Shown: positions 43,579-52,933 of the stretch, one piece after another | Numbering within the stretch: the stretch's first letter is position 1 | Layout: every line of letters begins with the position of its first letter | Source: Emcibacter sp. | GTDB taxonomy: Bacteria > Pseudomonadota > Alphaproteobacteria > Sphingomonadales > Emcibacteraceae | Assembly (NCBI GenBank): GCA_021647465.1 | Contig: JAKIUQ010000001.1 | Location: 1-64,000 of the forward strand | Length of the DNA: 64,000 nucleotides | Reading direction: 5' to 3' | Position numbers and translations under genes: made by a program | The notes under the pieces: generated by a model | Databases searched by the model: none | What the model was told of the DNA's origin: nothing | What the model saw: the letters and a program-made list of their open reading frames with translations, nothing else

Positions 43579-45345
43579 CTAATTCAGTTTTTTCTGTAAT
43601 GTATTATTTATAACGATTCTGAGGCTTGCGGGCATGATTGGCTTATGCAAGAGTATATGGTCACTTTCCCGGGCCTGTAACATGCGATCTTTCGCAGTGT
43701 CGCCAGTAATGATTATGGCAGGAATGGATTTTTTATAGTGATTATTTATGGCCTCAATAGCCTGCGCACCGGTTCTCATCTCCCGCAAACGAAAATCCGT
43801 AATGATGATGTCCGGCGTGAATTCATTCTCATTCAAAAACTTAAGGACGTCTCGTTCAGATTCAAACGGCAATACGGTGTGGCCCCATTTACCGATCAGA
43901 TGTGACATGGCATCCAATGTGTCCGTTTCATCATCAATGAGTATGATATTGCCTGTTTTGGCATCCAGATCAAACTGGTGATCCTGTTTTTCTGACAATA
44001 GGGGAAATCTATTGGAGAGGGGCAGGGTTATTTGAAAGCATGTTCCTTTTCCGACGATAGATGTCACATTTATTTTATGATGCAGGAGGTCACACATGCC
44101 CTTAACGATGGAAAGTCCAAGTCCAAGCCCCTTATTCTGGTTCCGCTCTGGGTTGTTAATCTGGTAATATTCCGTGAAGATTTTATCCATCAAATGATTT
44201 GGAATACCGATTCCATTGTCATGAATTTCTATTTTGAGCGCCCCGTTTTTCTTGCGGCAACCAAGGAGAATTTTCCCCCCATTATCTGTATAGCGTATTG
44301 CGTTGCTGATAAGGTTGTTAAGAATTCGGTCAATCATATGAGGGTCGCTTTCAATAATCCAGGAAACCGACAATATGTTGATCGTGATGTTTTTCTCTTG
44401 GGCTAATGGGGTGAATTCGTTTTTCAGCTTATTAAATATTTCTCCCAAGGCAAGGGGGGAGACAAAAGGTGTAATGATCCCAGCATCAATTTTTGATATA
44501 TCAAGAAGGGCATTCAGCTGTCCTCTTAAATTATCAGACGTTCGTTCAATTTTGTGAAGCAAATGAACTTGTTTTTCATTGGTTTGGTTTCTTTTCAATG
44601 CTTCAATGAAAAAACCCATGGCATGTAAAGGCTGCCTTAAATCATGGCTGGCGGCGGCCAGAAATGTGGATTTGGCATGGCTGGCCGATATGGCCTTGTC
44701 TTTTTCAAGTCTTAAGTTTTTTACGAGATCCGAATTTTCAAATCGAAGCCTTATGGACAAGAGCAGGGATTTCTGAATGACGATGCTAAAGGCCAAATTG
44801 ATAAACAGGAAAATGATGCAGAATACGCCTGCCGATATATTCATTTCATCGTTAACGTTAAAATATCTGAAGGCCAGTCCCGACATAACAGGTATGGCAA
44901 AAGCAAAATAGCAGGGAACGAATGACGAAAGCCCCGGCACAGACCCCGATGTCACGCCAAATAAGACCACAGTGATGAAGAGTAATGTTGTGGCGTCGCC
45001 ATACATGGGAAAGAAAAAACCAACGGCCCCCCATACGGTTCCGGAAAAGGCCGCAAGAAAAATATTTATTATGCTGAGTAACGTAAGGTCAATATTATGT
45101 TTTCGCTGGACATAAAAAAGCGCAAGTCTCAGCACAGATGGAAAGTTGACCAAGGCAAGCCAGGTCAAAAGAATTTTATGGGGGACAATGGACCAAAGCG
45201 TAAAGGTCGTAAGGCTGGAAATAACAAGAACAATGACCAGAATAGACTTGATCTGTTGAGAAATCAGATTCAATTGTTCTGACAGGATTCTATCAGATAA
45301 TGATATAATACCCTTGCCGCTTGTTGCCATTCTGGTTATGTCCAT
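43579..45345 (-). CDS. Hybrid sensor histidine kinase with membrane sensor
   Basis: A 588-aa protein. Six or so hydrophobic helices (about residues 30-200) form a membrane sensor. HisKA with AASHDLRQPLHAMGF follows near residue 233, then HATPase_c (LNNLISNAIRYTDNGG, DNGIGIPNHL, GLGLGLSIVKGM). A C-terminal receiver (about 465-585) has the phospho-acceptor Asp in IIITDFRLREMRTG. The SHDLRQPL variant H-box and this layout are common in hybrid kinases of orphan or quorum-type systems. It is convergent with the kinase at 41706-43568; cognate regulator not evident. Confidence 0.9.
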   Translation of the reverse strand: MDITRMATSGKGIISLSDRILSEQLNLISQQIKSILVIVLVISSLTTFTLWSIVPHKILLTWLALVNFPSVLRLALFYVQRKHNIDLTLLSIINIFLAAFSGTVWGAVGFFFPMYGDATTLLFITVVLFGVTSGSVPGLSSFVPCYFAFAIPVMSGLAFRYFNVNDEMNISAGVFCIIFLFINLAFSIVIQKSLLLSIRLRFENSDLVKNLRLEKDKAISASHAKSTFLAAASHDLRQPLHAMGFFIEALKRNQTNEKQVHLLHKIERTSDNLRGQLNALLDISKIDAGIITPFVSPLALGEIFNKLKNEFTPLAQEKNITINILSVSWIIESDPHMIDRILNNLISNAIRYTDNGGKILLGCRKKNGALKIEIHDNGIGIPNHLMDKIFTEYYQINNPERNQNKGLGLGLSIVKGMCDLLHHKINVTSIVGKGTCFQITLPLSNRFPLLSEKQDHQFDLDAKTGNIILIDDETDTLDAMSHLIGKWGHTVLPFESERDVLKFLNENEFTPDIIITDFRLREMRTGAQAIEAINNHYKKSIPAIIITGDTAKDRMLQARESDHILLHKPIMPASLRIVINNTLQKKLN

Positions 45346-45449
45346 TTTGCAGCCCCCAATATAACATTTTTAGAGGAAGAGGATAATGGAATTCCAATCA
45401 GGAAGATATAGTATAAAACTGCTAGTTTAACATGTAAAATATTACAGAG

Positions 45450-45480
45450 AAAGGCGGCCCGGTTCATGGGACCGCCTTTT
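45450..45480. terminator. Terminator downstream of pntB
   Basis: AAAGGCGG (45450-45457) pairs with CCGCCTTT (45472-45479) around a GC-rich interior with mismatches, with short T-runs on either side. It lies 31 nt past the pntB stop on the minus strand and ahead of the divergent kinase gene. Confidence 0.7.
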
Positions 45481-45510
45481 CAGTTTTATAAGGTGTAATA
45501 TATTGTGTCC

Positions 45511-46929
45511 TTAGAGCGCCTTGATAATATTATCGACCATTTTCTTCGCATCGGAAAACAGCATCATGGTATTGTCACGGAAAAATAATTCATTCTGCAC
45601 ACCGGCATAACCGGCTGCCATGCCGCGCTTGACGAAAAGAACGGTTTTCGCATTTTCAACATCCAATATGGGCATGCCATAGATGGGGCTTGTCTTGTCG
45701 GTTTTCGCCGATGGGTTGGTTACGTCATTGGCACCAATGACAAAGGCGACATCAGCCTGAGAAAACTCGTTATTGATATCCTCAAGTTCGAACACCTCAT
45801 CATAAGGCACATTGGCTTCGGCCAGCAGCACATTCATATGCCCCGGCATGCGCCCGGCCACAGGATGAATGGCATAAGAAACCTTGACGCCTTCCGCTTT
45901 CAGGATATCGACCATTTCGCGCAGGGCATGCTGTGCTTGTGCCACAGCCATACCATATCCCGGCACTATGATAACCGAGCCGGCATTTTTCATGATGAAG
46001 GCCGCATCATCGGCTGAGCCTTGTTTGACAGGCCGGGTTTCAATCTCGCCGCTGCCCGCTGCGGCATCTTCGCCGCCAAAACCGCCCAGAATTACGCTGA
46101 TAAACGAGCGGTTCATGGCTTTGCACATGATATAGCTCAGGATAGCGCCAGATGACCCCACGAGCGCCCCTGTGACAATCAGCGCGTTATTCTGCAAGGT
46201 GAACCCAATGCCGGCTGCTGCCCAGCCGGAATAGCTGTTGAGCATGCTGACCACAACCGGCATATCCGCGCCGCCAATGGGAATGATGATCAGAAAGCCA
46301 ATCAGGAAACTCAACCCGATGATCCACCACATAACATTATAGCCGCCCAGATCCGTCATTATGCCAAGGGATAAAGTGATAATCATGCCAATGATCGCTA
46401 TTGCCAGTGCCGCATTAATAATATGACGGCCCGGTAGCATGATCGGTGCGCCGGACATTGTGCCGTTTAATTTGGCAAAGGCAATGACAGAACCTGAGAA
46501 TGTGATGGCCCCAATGGCCGCGCCCAAGCTCATTTCAACCAGACTCGCGGCATATATTTTCCCCAAGCTGTCGGTAATGCCGTATCCCGCAGGCTCAAGA
46601 AAGGCTGCGGCGGCTACTAAAACGGCGGCAAGTCCCACCAGCGAGTGGAAGGCCGCAACCAATTGCGGCATAGCTGTCATCTGAATCCGCAGGGCAATCA
46701 TGATCCCGATGCCCCCGCCAATAGCCATGGCAATGGCAATCCATTCATAGGAGACAACGGCAGGATTAAGCAAGGTCGTCACAACCGCAATAACCATACC
46801 GGTCATGCCATATTTATTGCCTTTAAGGGAGCTTTCCGGTGACGATAAACCCCGAAGAGCCATGATGAACAAGACGCCAGAGACCAGATATGCAAGAGCC
46901 GTCAAATCATTTATATTTTGGATAGACAT
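45511..46929 (-). CDS. pntB: NAD(P) transhydrogenase, beta subunit
   Basis: A 472-aa proton-pumping subunit. About nine transmembrane helices (residues 1-260) precede domain III, the NADP(H)-binding domain (about 295-472: VIIVPGYGMAVAQAQHALREM and HPVAGRMPGHMNVLLAEANVPYDEV). With PntA1 and PntA2 it couples proton movement to hydride transfer from NADH to NADP+, supplying NADPH. It is the last gene of the pnt operon, 11 nt after pntA2. Confidence 0.97.
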   Translation of the reverse strand: MSIQNINDLTALAYLVSGVLFIMALRGLSSPESSLKGNKYGMTGMVIAVVTTLLNPAVVSYEWIAIAMAIGGGIGIMIALRIQMTAMPQLVAAFHSLVGLAAVLVAAAAFLEPAGYGITDSLGKIYAASLVEMSLGAAIGAITFSGSVIAFAKLNGTMSGAPIMLPGRHIINAALAIAIIGMIITLSLGIMTDLGGYNVMWWIIGLSFLIGFLIIIPIGGADMPVVVSMLNSYSGWAAAGIGFTLQNNALIVTGALVGSSGAILSYIMCKAMNRSFISVILGGFGGEDAAAGSGEIETRPVKQGSADDAAFIMKNAGSVIIVPGYGMAVAQAQHALREMVDILKAEGVKVSYAIHPVAGRMPGHMNVLLAEANVPYDEVFELEDINNEFSQADVAFVIGANDVTNPSAKTDKTSPIYGMPILDVENAKTVLFVKRGMAAGYAGVQNELFFRDNTMMLFSDAKKMVDNIIKAL

Positions 46930-46940
46930 TCATACCCTCC

Positions 46941-47270
46941 CTATTTCTTTTTCTTATACATGGCAAGCATGCGCTGGGTAACGGCAAAGCCGCCAAAGAT
47001 ATTTACCGCCGCAAGGCCAATGGCAATGATGCCAAGGATTTTGGCGATGCTCATATCCATAGGCCCCGCCGCGATCAAGGCGCCAACGATAATCACCGAT
47101 GAAATGGCGTTGGTGACCGCCATAAGCGGGGTATGAAGGGCAGGGGTCACGCTCCACACCACGTAATATCCGACAAAAATTGCCAAGACGAATAAAGAGA
47201 GTTGGGATAGGAACGGGCTGACGGTTGCCGCATGTGTTGCGGCGTCAGCGACTTGTTGGGTTAAGTCCAT
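46941..47270 (-). CDS. pntA2: NAD(P) transhydrogenase, alpha-2 membrane subunit
   Basis: A 109-aa protein with three transmembrane helices (about residues 22-44, 49-71 and 74-98). It is the separate membrane part of the alpha subunit, as in Rhodospirillum rubrum (PntAB). It lies 1 nt after pntA1 and 11 nt before pntB. Confidence 0.95.
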   Translation of the reverse strand: MDLTQQVADAATHAATVSPFLSQLSLFVLAIFVGYYVVWSVTPALHTPLMAVTNAISSVIIVGALIAAGPMDMSIAKILGIIAIGLAAVNIFGGFAVTQRMLAMYKKKK

Positions 47271-47271
47271 C

Positions 47272-48420
47272 TTATTTTCCTCCTGTTAGGCGTTTATTGA
47301 CGATGGCACCATCTATGGTGAGCAAAGTGCCAACAATAATTTCATCTTCCCAATCAATATTGAGCGTTTTATTATCACTGTCCATAAGCGGCGTGATAAA
47401 ATTCAGCAGGTTCTTGGCATAGAGCGCACTGGCATCTGTGGCGACGCGGCTTGGCACATTATGATGACCGATGATTTTAACGCCGCTCTCAAGCACAATT
47501 TTCCCGACTTGTGACAATTCACAATTTCCGCCGCTTTCCACGGCAAGGTCAATGATGACAGACCCCGGTTTCATGCTTTGAACCATCTCTTTTGTAATCA
47601 GAGTTGGGGCCGGACGCCCCGGGATAAGGGCTGTCGTGATGGCGATATCCTGTTTGGCGAGGGTGGCCGCAATTAACGCCGCTTGCTTGGCCTTATAGTC
47701 ATCACTCATTTCCTTGGCATAGCCGCCTTCGGTTTCGCCGGTTTCTGTGCTTTCCACCATAACGAACTTACCACCCAGGCTTTCCACCTGTTCTTTGGCT
47801 GCCGCGCGTACGTCTGTGGCGGAGACCACGGCCCCCATACGTTTGGCCGTCGCAATGGCCTGAAGTCCGGCAACACCGCAGCCCATGACCAGTATCTTGG
47901 CCGGCGCAACGGTGCCGGCGGCGGTCATCATCATGGGATAGGCGCGGGAAAATTCATAAGCCGCATCAATAACCGCTCTGTAACCGGCCAGATTTGACTG
48001 GGATGACAGAACATCCATACTTTGCGCGCGCGTGATGCGCGGCATGAATTCCATGGCAAATGAGGTGATATTCCCCTTGGCATAGGCATCAACCATCGCC
48101 CCGTCTGAAAGCGGTGATAAGGTTGCAATCAATATGGCTCCCGGCTTAATCAGGGCCATTTCATCAATATCACCTTCTGCAGTATGAAGCGGGCGTTGAA
48201 CCTTGAAAATTATATCTGCGCCGTCATAAACCTTTGCAGCATCCGCCGCTATTTTGGCACCGGCAGAGGCATATTCACTGTCAGGAATACTGCTCATGAG
48301 GCCCGCATCCTTTTCGACAATAACATCAAACCCAAGTGAAATAAGCTTCTTGACGGTGTCAGGCGTGGCCGCAACGCGCCTTTCATGGGGACGACGTTCT
48401 TTCGGTATGGCAAGCTTCAT
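47272..48420 (-). CDS. pntA1: NAD(P) transhydrogenase, alpha-1 NAD-binding subunit
   Basis: A 382-aa soluble domain I, binding NAD(H). It starts MKLAIPKERRPHERRVAATPDTVKK. Seen: FAMEFMPRITRAQSMDVLSSQSNLAGYRAV, the Rossmann element KILVMGCGVAGLQAIATAKRMG, and TALIPGRPAPTLIT. The ATG at 48420 has AGAGGA 7 nt upstream and is preferred to one at 48444 that adds eight residues. It is the first gene of the three-gene pnt operon, followed by pntA2 after 1 nt. Confidence 0.96.
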   Translation of the reverse strand: MKLAIPKERRPHERRVAATPDTVKKLISLGFDVIVEKDAGLMSSIPDSEYASAGAKIAADAAKVYDGADIIFKVQRPLHTAEGDIDEMALIKPGAILIATLSPLSDGAMVDAYAKGNITSFAMEFMPRITRAQSMDVLSSQSNLAGYRAVIDAAYEFSRAYPMMMTAAGTVAPAKILVMGCGVAGLQAIATAKRMGAVVSATDVRAAAKEQVESLGGKFVMVESTETGETEGGYAKEMSDDYKAKQAALIAATLAKQDIAITTALIPGRPAPTLITKEMVQSMKPGSVIIDLAVESGGNCELSQVGKIVLESGVKIIGHHNVPSRVATDASALYAKNLLNFITPLMDSDNKTLNIDWEDEIIVGTLLTIDGAIVNKRLTGGK

Positions 48421-48506
48421 ATCGTTTCCTCTCTTTATTATCATGCGAAATTATTATGCGTTTTTCAAACATACTCAGAAATTATATTGCGCCGCAACAT
48501 AATTCT

Positions 48507-50303
48507 TTATAATCTTTCTATTTCCTCAATTAAATTACTTATCATCGTCAGGCCCGTTTCCCAGAAATCCGGATCACTGGCATCAAGGCCAAAGGGTCGC
48601 AACAGGTCTTTATGACGCAGGCTTCCGCCCGCCCGCAGCATGTGGATATATTTTTCCTGAAAGCCATCCGGGTTGTTTTGATAATTTGCATAAAGCGAAT
48701 TGACCAGACAATCGCCAAAGGCATAGGCATATACGTAAAAGGGTGAATGGATGAAATGGGGAATATAACACCAGAAATTACGGTAATTATCATCAAATTT
48801 TATGGCATCTCCCAGACTTTCTTTTTGAACAGCCATCCATATGTCCCCAATATCGTCTGCGGAAAGTTCGCCATTCTTTCGGGCCGCATGAACCTGTGTC
48901 TCGAAATCGTAAAAGGCCACCTGACGCACGACTGTATTGAGCATATCTTCTACTTTGGCTGCCATTATGACTTTCCGGCGCGTATTATCCTGTTCTTTCG
49001 ACAGCAGCGATTGAAATGTCAGCATTTCACCAAAAACACTGGCGGTTTCGGCCAAGGTTAGCGGCGTATCGGCAAGAAGCGCGCCTTGGGGCCCTGCCAG
49101 AACCTGATGGATGCCGTGGCCAAGCTCATGGGCCAGTGTCATCACATCGCGGGTTTTGCCCAGATAATTCAGCAAGAGGTAAGGATGAACGCCTGGTACC
49201 GTGGGATGGGCAAAGGCCCCGGGTGACTTGCCGTCTCGGACAGGGGCATCGATCCAGTCATTTTCAAAGAATTTAGCTCCTATTGTCGCCATTTCAGGAG
49301 AAAATTGATCCAGGGAATCCAACACTGTTTTTTGGGCGTCCGGCCATTGATGGACTTTGTGATCACCATCAGGCAAGGGGGCATTGCGGTCCCACCAATC
49401 GAGTTTTTCTGCGCCAAGCCATTTTGCCTTCATCTGGTAATAGCGATGTGACAAGCGCGGATATGATTTTTTAACCGCCGCAACCAAAGCATCAACCACT
49501 TCTTTTTCAAGCTGGTTTGATAAGTGACGTGATGAACTGGGGCCCTCAAAATGCCGCCAGCGGTCTTCAATTTCTTTATCCTTGGCAAGGGTATTGGTGA
49601 TATGGGTGAAAAGGCGGATATTATTTTTAAAGGTGGTCGAAAGGCAATCGGCGGCGGATTTTCTAATGTTTTCCTGGGTGTCGGTTAATAAATCCAGGGC
49701 CTCTTCTGTGCCAATGGATTTCTTTTCGTTATTATTGGGATCGATATAGTCAAATTTTAAATTTGCCATCGTCTCATCGAATAGCCGAACCCACGCGGCC
49801 CGGCCCGCAACGGACTTATCAAGCAATATTTCTTCCAGCTTGTCCTCTAATTGATGGGGCCGATATTGACGAATGGTTTCGAACCACGGGCGGTAGCGGG
49901 CCAATTCTTGCGAATCCTTCAGCCATTGATCAATTTTTTCCTGATCTACACGGTTTAATTCAAGCGTGAAGAACAAGATCTTTGTCGTGATTTGCGTTAT
50001 TTTTTCGTGACATGATTGATAGAATTTGGTGACATCTGTATCAATGATATCCCTTGCTTTAAGCAACCCGGCATAGCTCATGATCCGGCCGGTGATTTCT
50101 TCCATGACTTCATATTGTTTGACGGCGCCGAGTATTTCTTTAGCGCTGAGTTCGGGTAGTTTGCCTTTGTAACGCTTCAGAAAGTCATCGGAAATCTCTG
50201 TCAATTTAGAAAAATCCTGCAGAAGTTCCGGACTGTCCATGGCCGGATAAAGGTCCGTAAGGTCCCAAAGGGGCAGGCGTGATGTGTCAAGAGGAAGCGT
50301 CAT
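48507..50303 (-). CDS. pepF: Oligoendopeptidase F-type M3 metallopeptidase
   Basis: A 598-aa cytosolic zinc peptidase that cleaves short peptides. The catalytic HExxH is in TLAHELGHGIHQ (about residues 385-396), with the downstream Glu in LAETASVFGEML. The length fits the family. The start MTLPLDTSRLPLW at 50303 is chosen, as homologues begin here; a TTG/ATG-type extension back to 50510 would add 69 residues overlapping the sigma-54 regulator's upstream region. It is divergent from that regulator (170-bp gap). Confidence 0.93.
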   Translation of the reverse strand: MTLPLDTSRLPLWDLTDLYPAMDSPELLQDFSKLTEISDDFLKRYKGKLPELSAKEILGAVKQYEVMEEITGRIMSYAGLLKARDIIDTDVTKFYQSCHEKITQITTKILFFTLELNRVDQEKIDQWLKDSQELARYRPWFETIRQYRPHQLEDKLEEILLDKSVAGRAAWVRLFDETMANLKFDYIDPNNNEKKSIGTEEALDLLTDTQENIRKSAADCLSTTFKNNIRLFTHITNTLAKDKEIEDRWRHFEGPSSSRHLSNQLEKEVVDALVAAVKKSYPRLSHRYYQMKAKWLGAEKLDWWDRNAPLPDGDHKVHQWPDAQKTVLDSLDQFSPEMATIGAKFFENDWIDAPVRDGKSPGAFAHPTVPGVHPYLLLNYLGKTRDVMTLAHELGHGIHQVLAGPQGALLADTPLTLAETASVFGEMLTFQSLLSKEQDNTRRKVIMAAKVEDMLNTVVRQVAFYDFETQVHAARKNGELSADDIGDIWMAVQKESLGDAIKFDDNYRNFWCYIPHFIHSPFYVYAYAFGDCLVNSLYANYQNNPDGFQEKYIHMLRAGGSLRHKDLLRPFGLDASDPDFWETGLTMISNLIEEIERL

Positions 50304-50473
50304 AGTTGCCTTTTTTGGTTTTGTGTCAAAATGATACAGAATTAGTAATTTTTTTATCTTTTGGGGGCATGATAGCAACAGGGGTAGAAGAATATGACCC
50401 AAAAAACGAATGCGCATACGAAAATATTTTTTGTAGGCGATTTTAAGTATTATAAAAAAAATGACGATGCGCA

Positions 50474-51949
50474 ATGACAAAATTGATCTTAATAGTAGAA
50501 GACGAGCCAAATCAAAGGAAGATGCTGAAACTCACCCTGAATAAAGCCGGGTTCGATGTGCAGCAAGCGGCAACGGGCCATGAGGCGATTGATATTTTGT
50601 CCGGTGATATGGCGATTAACTTTGATCTTATATTGCTGGATATGGTTCTTGGGGAAATTAGCGGGAAAGATGTCTTAAATCATATTAAGAAAACCTTGCC
50701 TAATCTGCCGGTTATTGTCCTTACCGGCCATAGCAGTATTGATAATGCGGTGGAGGCTATGCTGGCCGGGGCTATTGACTTTATTTCAAAACCCGTGGAA
50801 GTGGGTCGTCTGAAGGTTTCCATAGATAATGCCTTGCGCATGAACAGGCTATCCGGCGAGGCCTCTCGATTAAGCCAAAAATGGGCTGGTCAATTGGATT
50901 TTTCAGATTTGGTAGGGACAAGCGAGGCCATGAACAAGGCCGTGGATTTGGCCAAAAAAGGCGCAGCCGCACATATTCCGATCCTGCTGGAGGGAGAGAG
51001 CGGCGTTGGCAAGGAAGTTTTTGCCAGAGCCATACAGGGCGAAAGCGATAGAAGCGGCAAGGCTTTTGTGGTGGTCAATTGCGGCGCTATTCCGGGTAAT
51101 CTTGTCGAATCCATTCTTTTTGGTCATGAAAAAGGCTCTTTCACCGGGGCCATGGAAAAACATGTGGGCAAATTTGTTGAGGCGGATGGCGGGACGCTTT
51201 TCCTTGATGAAATTGGGGAGCTGCCCTTGGCGTTACAGGTTAAGCTGTTGCGCGTTCTTCAGGAAGGTCAAGTGGATCCCGTGGGCAGTAGTGAGCCAAT
51301 AAATGTTGATGTGCGTTTGATCTCGGCCACTAATCGCAAACTGAAAGACATGGTGAAACTGGGAGAGTTTCGAGAAGATCTTTTTTATCGGCTTAATATT
51401 TTTCCCATTCAATTACCGCCCCTTCGTGATAGAAAAGGTGATATTGAACGTTTAATCCCCCATTTTATTGAGAATATATGTATATCTGAAGGGTGCCCAA
51501 GTAAGACGATTACAGCAGATGCCATGGCTCTGCTGACGTCATATAAATGGCCGGGGAATATCCGGCAGTTGAAAAATGCCTTATTCCGAGCTGTCATTCT
51601 CTCAGAGGGAAATATGATCAGGCGCGTGGATTTTCCGCAAATACATTTAAACAGTAATCACCCAAAAACCAATCAGGCCATTTCACATCCGCAAAATGCC
51701 GCGAAGGGACAAATGATCGGGGACGGGATTAATGTTCGGAATGATATTTTCAAACATCAAGAGATTCTATCTGCGCTGGATGAGGTCGGAGACATCAGGG
51801 CCATACAGGATGTGGAAAAGGATATGATCAGCTTTTCTATGAAAAAATATGACGGACGCATGTCTGAAGTCGCGCGCCGCTTAGGCGTTGGACGCTCTAC
51901 CCTTTACCGCAAAGTTGCTGAATTCGGGTTGGATGATGACATAAGTTAG
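50474..51949 (+). CDS. Sigma-54-dependent response regulator (NtrC family)
   Basis: A 491-aa activator. The receiver domain (about residues 3-115) has phospho-acceptor Asp56. The AAA+ domain (about 142-375) has Walker A GESGVGKE near 172 and the sigma-54-contacting loop GSFTGA near 221 (the usual form is GAFTGA). Sensor II is in KWPGNIRQLKNAL, and a Fis-type HTH ends the protein (MSEVARRLGVGRSTLYRKVAEFG). It is a complete response regulator, but no kinase gene adjoins it. The two small membrane-protein genes begin 71 nt downstream, without a visible sigma-54 promoter. Confidence 0.93.
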   Translation: MTKLILIVEDEPNQRKMLKLTLNKAGFDVQQAATGHEAIDILSGDMAINFDLILLDMVLGEISGKDVLNHIKKTLPNLPVIVLTGHSSIDNAVEAMLAGAIDFISKPVEVGRLKVSIDNALRMNRLSGEASRLSQKWAGQLDFSDLVGTSEAMNKAVDLAKKGAAAHIPILLEGESGVGKEVFARAIQGESDRSGKAFVVVNCGAIPGNLVESILFGHEKGSFTGAMEKHVGKFVEADGGTLFLDEIGELPLALQVKLLRVLQEGQVDPVGSSEPINVDVRLISATNRKLKDMVKLGEFREDLFYRLNIFPIQLPPLRDRKGDIERLIPHFIENICISEGCPSKTITADAMALLTSYKWPGNIRQLKNALFRAVILSEGNMIRRVDFPQIHLNSNHPKTNQAISHPQNAAKGQMIGDGINVRNDIFKHQEILSALDEVGDIRAIQDVEKDMISFSMKKYDGRMSEVARRLGVGRSTLYRKVAEFGLDDDIS

Positions 51950-52020
51950 ATAAATTTTTCTCCTTCCTTTAGAAAATAAGAAGAATGATCAGATAATATG
52001 AGATCTGAAAGGGTGACGCT

Positions 52021-52239
52021 ATGTTATTATATTTGCTTGGTGCGCTAATACCGCCGCTTGGTATTTTATTATATGGCAGGATAATGCAAGCGGCATTTAA
52101 TGCTTTGTTATGGACTTATGCCATTATGACGCCGGGTGTCTGGGGCTTAATATTGTGGCTGGGGGCTGTTATGCATGCCACATATGTCATTCATGGTGCC
52201 CGAACGCGCCCGTTAAGAAATAATGATTTTTCACTTTAA
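52021..52239 (+). CDS. Pmp3/YqaE-like small membrane protein (copy 1)
   Basis: A 72-aa protein with two hydrophobic segments. The N-terminal LLYLLGALIPPLGILLYG resembles the start of Pmp3/YqaE proteins, and the second helix ends MHATYVIHGARTR. It lacks the Cys residues of typical Pmp3, so membership is by resemblance. Pmp3 proteins affect membrane potential and salt stress. The gene has no strong ribosome-binding site (GGGTGACGCT precedes it). A second copy follows 74 nt downstream. Confidence 0.65.
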   Translation: MLLYLLGALIPPLGILLYGRIMQAAFNALLWTYAIMTPGVWGLILWLGAVMHATYVIHGARTRPLRNNDFSL

Positions 52240-52313
52240 TGATAAAAACCCTTTAAATTCAGCACTGGATTTGCAAGACTGTCTCCTGATGATAAAATTG
52301 GAGATATCACAAA

Positions 52314-52550
52314 ATGATTTATATACTTGCCGTCATAATCCCCCCCTTGGCGTTATTAATGCAAGGCAAAATTTTTCAAGCCATTATTAATGCCGTCTTC
52401 TGGATATTAGGGTTGATTTTTTTACTTATTGGCGGGTTTATTCTTTGGGGCATTACAGTGCTGCATGCCATTATTGTCATAAATGGCGCAAGATCCGATG
52501 CGAATACGCAAAAAATTGTTGATGCGATAAATGCGGGCAAAAAAGATTAG
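52314..52550 (+). CDS. Pmp3/YqaE-like small membrane protein (copy 2)
   Basis: A 78-aa paralogue of the preceding gene, sharing IPPLA/G-x-L at the start and LHAIIVINGAR after the second helix, plus a short charged C-terminal tail. GGAG lies about 9 nt upstream of the ATG. The pair probably arose by tandem duplication. The gene ends before a bidirectional terminator. Confidence 0.65.
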   Translation: MIYILAVIIPPLALLMQGKIFQAIINAVFWILGLIFLLIGGFILWGITVLHAIIVINGARSDANTQKIVDAINAGKKD

Positions 52551-52562
52551 ATAAAGTAAAAA

Positions 52563-52583
52563 AAGACGCTGTTAAAGCGCCTT
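52563..52583. terminator. Bidirectional terminator between the Pmp3-like pair and gapR
   Basis: An 8-bp stem (52563-52570 with 52576-52583, one G-U pair) has a 5-nt loop. On the minus strand it is followed by seven T residues, as expected for gapR termination. Confidence 0.65.
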
Positions 52584-52607
52584 GTTTATTTTGGTTAATG
52601 TAATCAG

Positions 52608-52859
52608 TTAACCGCGCAGCATGCCGAGCGCGTGAGCATAGAGGTCAATAAGGGCTTCATGCTCTTGTCTTTCGTGATCTTCCATTTTACGCATTCTGAC
52701 GATCTGCCGCATGATTTTCACGTCAAAGCCAGAGGATTTAGCCTCTGAATAAACGTCCTTGATGTCATCCGCCAGATTCTTCTTTTCTTCTTCCAGTCTC
52801 TCTATGCGTTCGACGAAAGAGCGCAATACATCTTGCGCGATACCGTTAACATCGGTCAT
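52608..52859 (-). CDS. gapR: GapR-family nucleoid protein (DUF2312)
   Basis: An 83-aa, nearly all-helical protein. The coiled-coil core DVLRSFVERIERLEEEKKNLADDIKDVYSEAKSSGFDVKIMRQIVRMRKM (in pieces, residues about 10-60) is the UPF0335/GapR hallmark. In Caulobacter GapR binds overtwisted, AT-rich DNA ahead of replication and transcription complexes. The sequence fits at full length. It is part of a block with DUF1244, the N-formylglutamate amidohydrolase family gene and pyk that I recall as common in alphaproteobacteria. Confidence 0.93.
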   Translation of the reverse strand: MTDVNGIAQDVLRSFVERIERLEEEKKNLADDIKDVYSEAKSSGFDVKIMRQIVRMRKMEDHERQEHEALIDLYAHALGMLRG

Positions 52860-52933
52860 AAATATTCCTCTTGAGTTAAATTTGGCTGCACAATATCGGC
52901 CAGGGGAAACTTTCGCAACCTGAAAAATAATAA

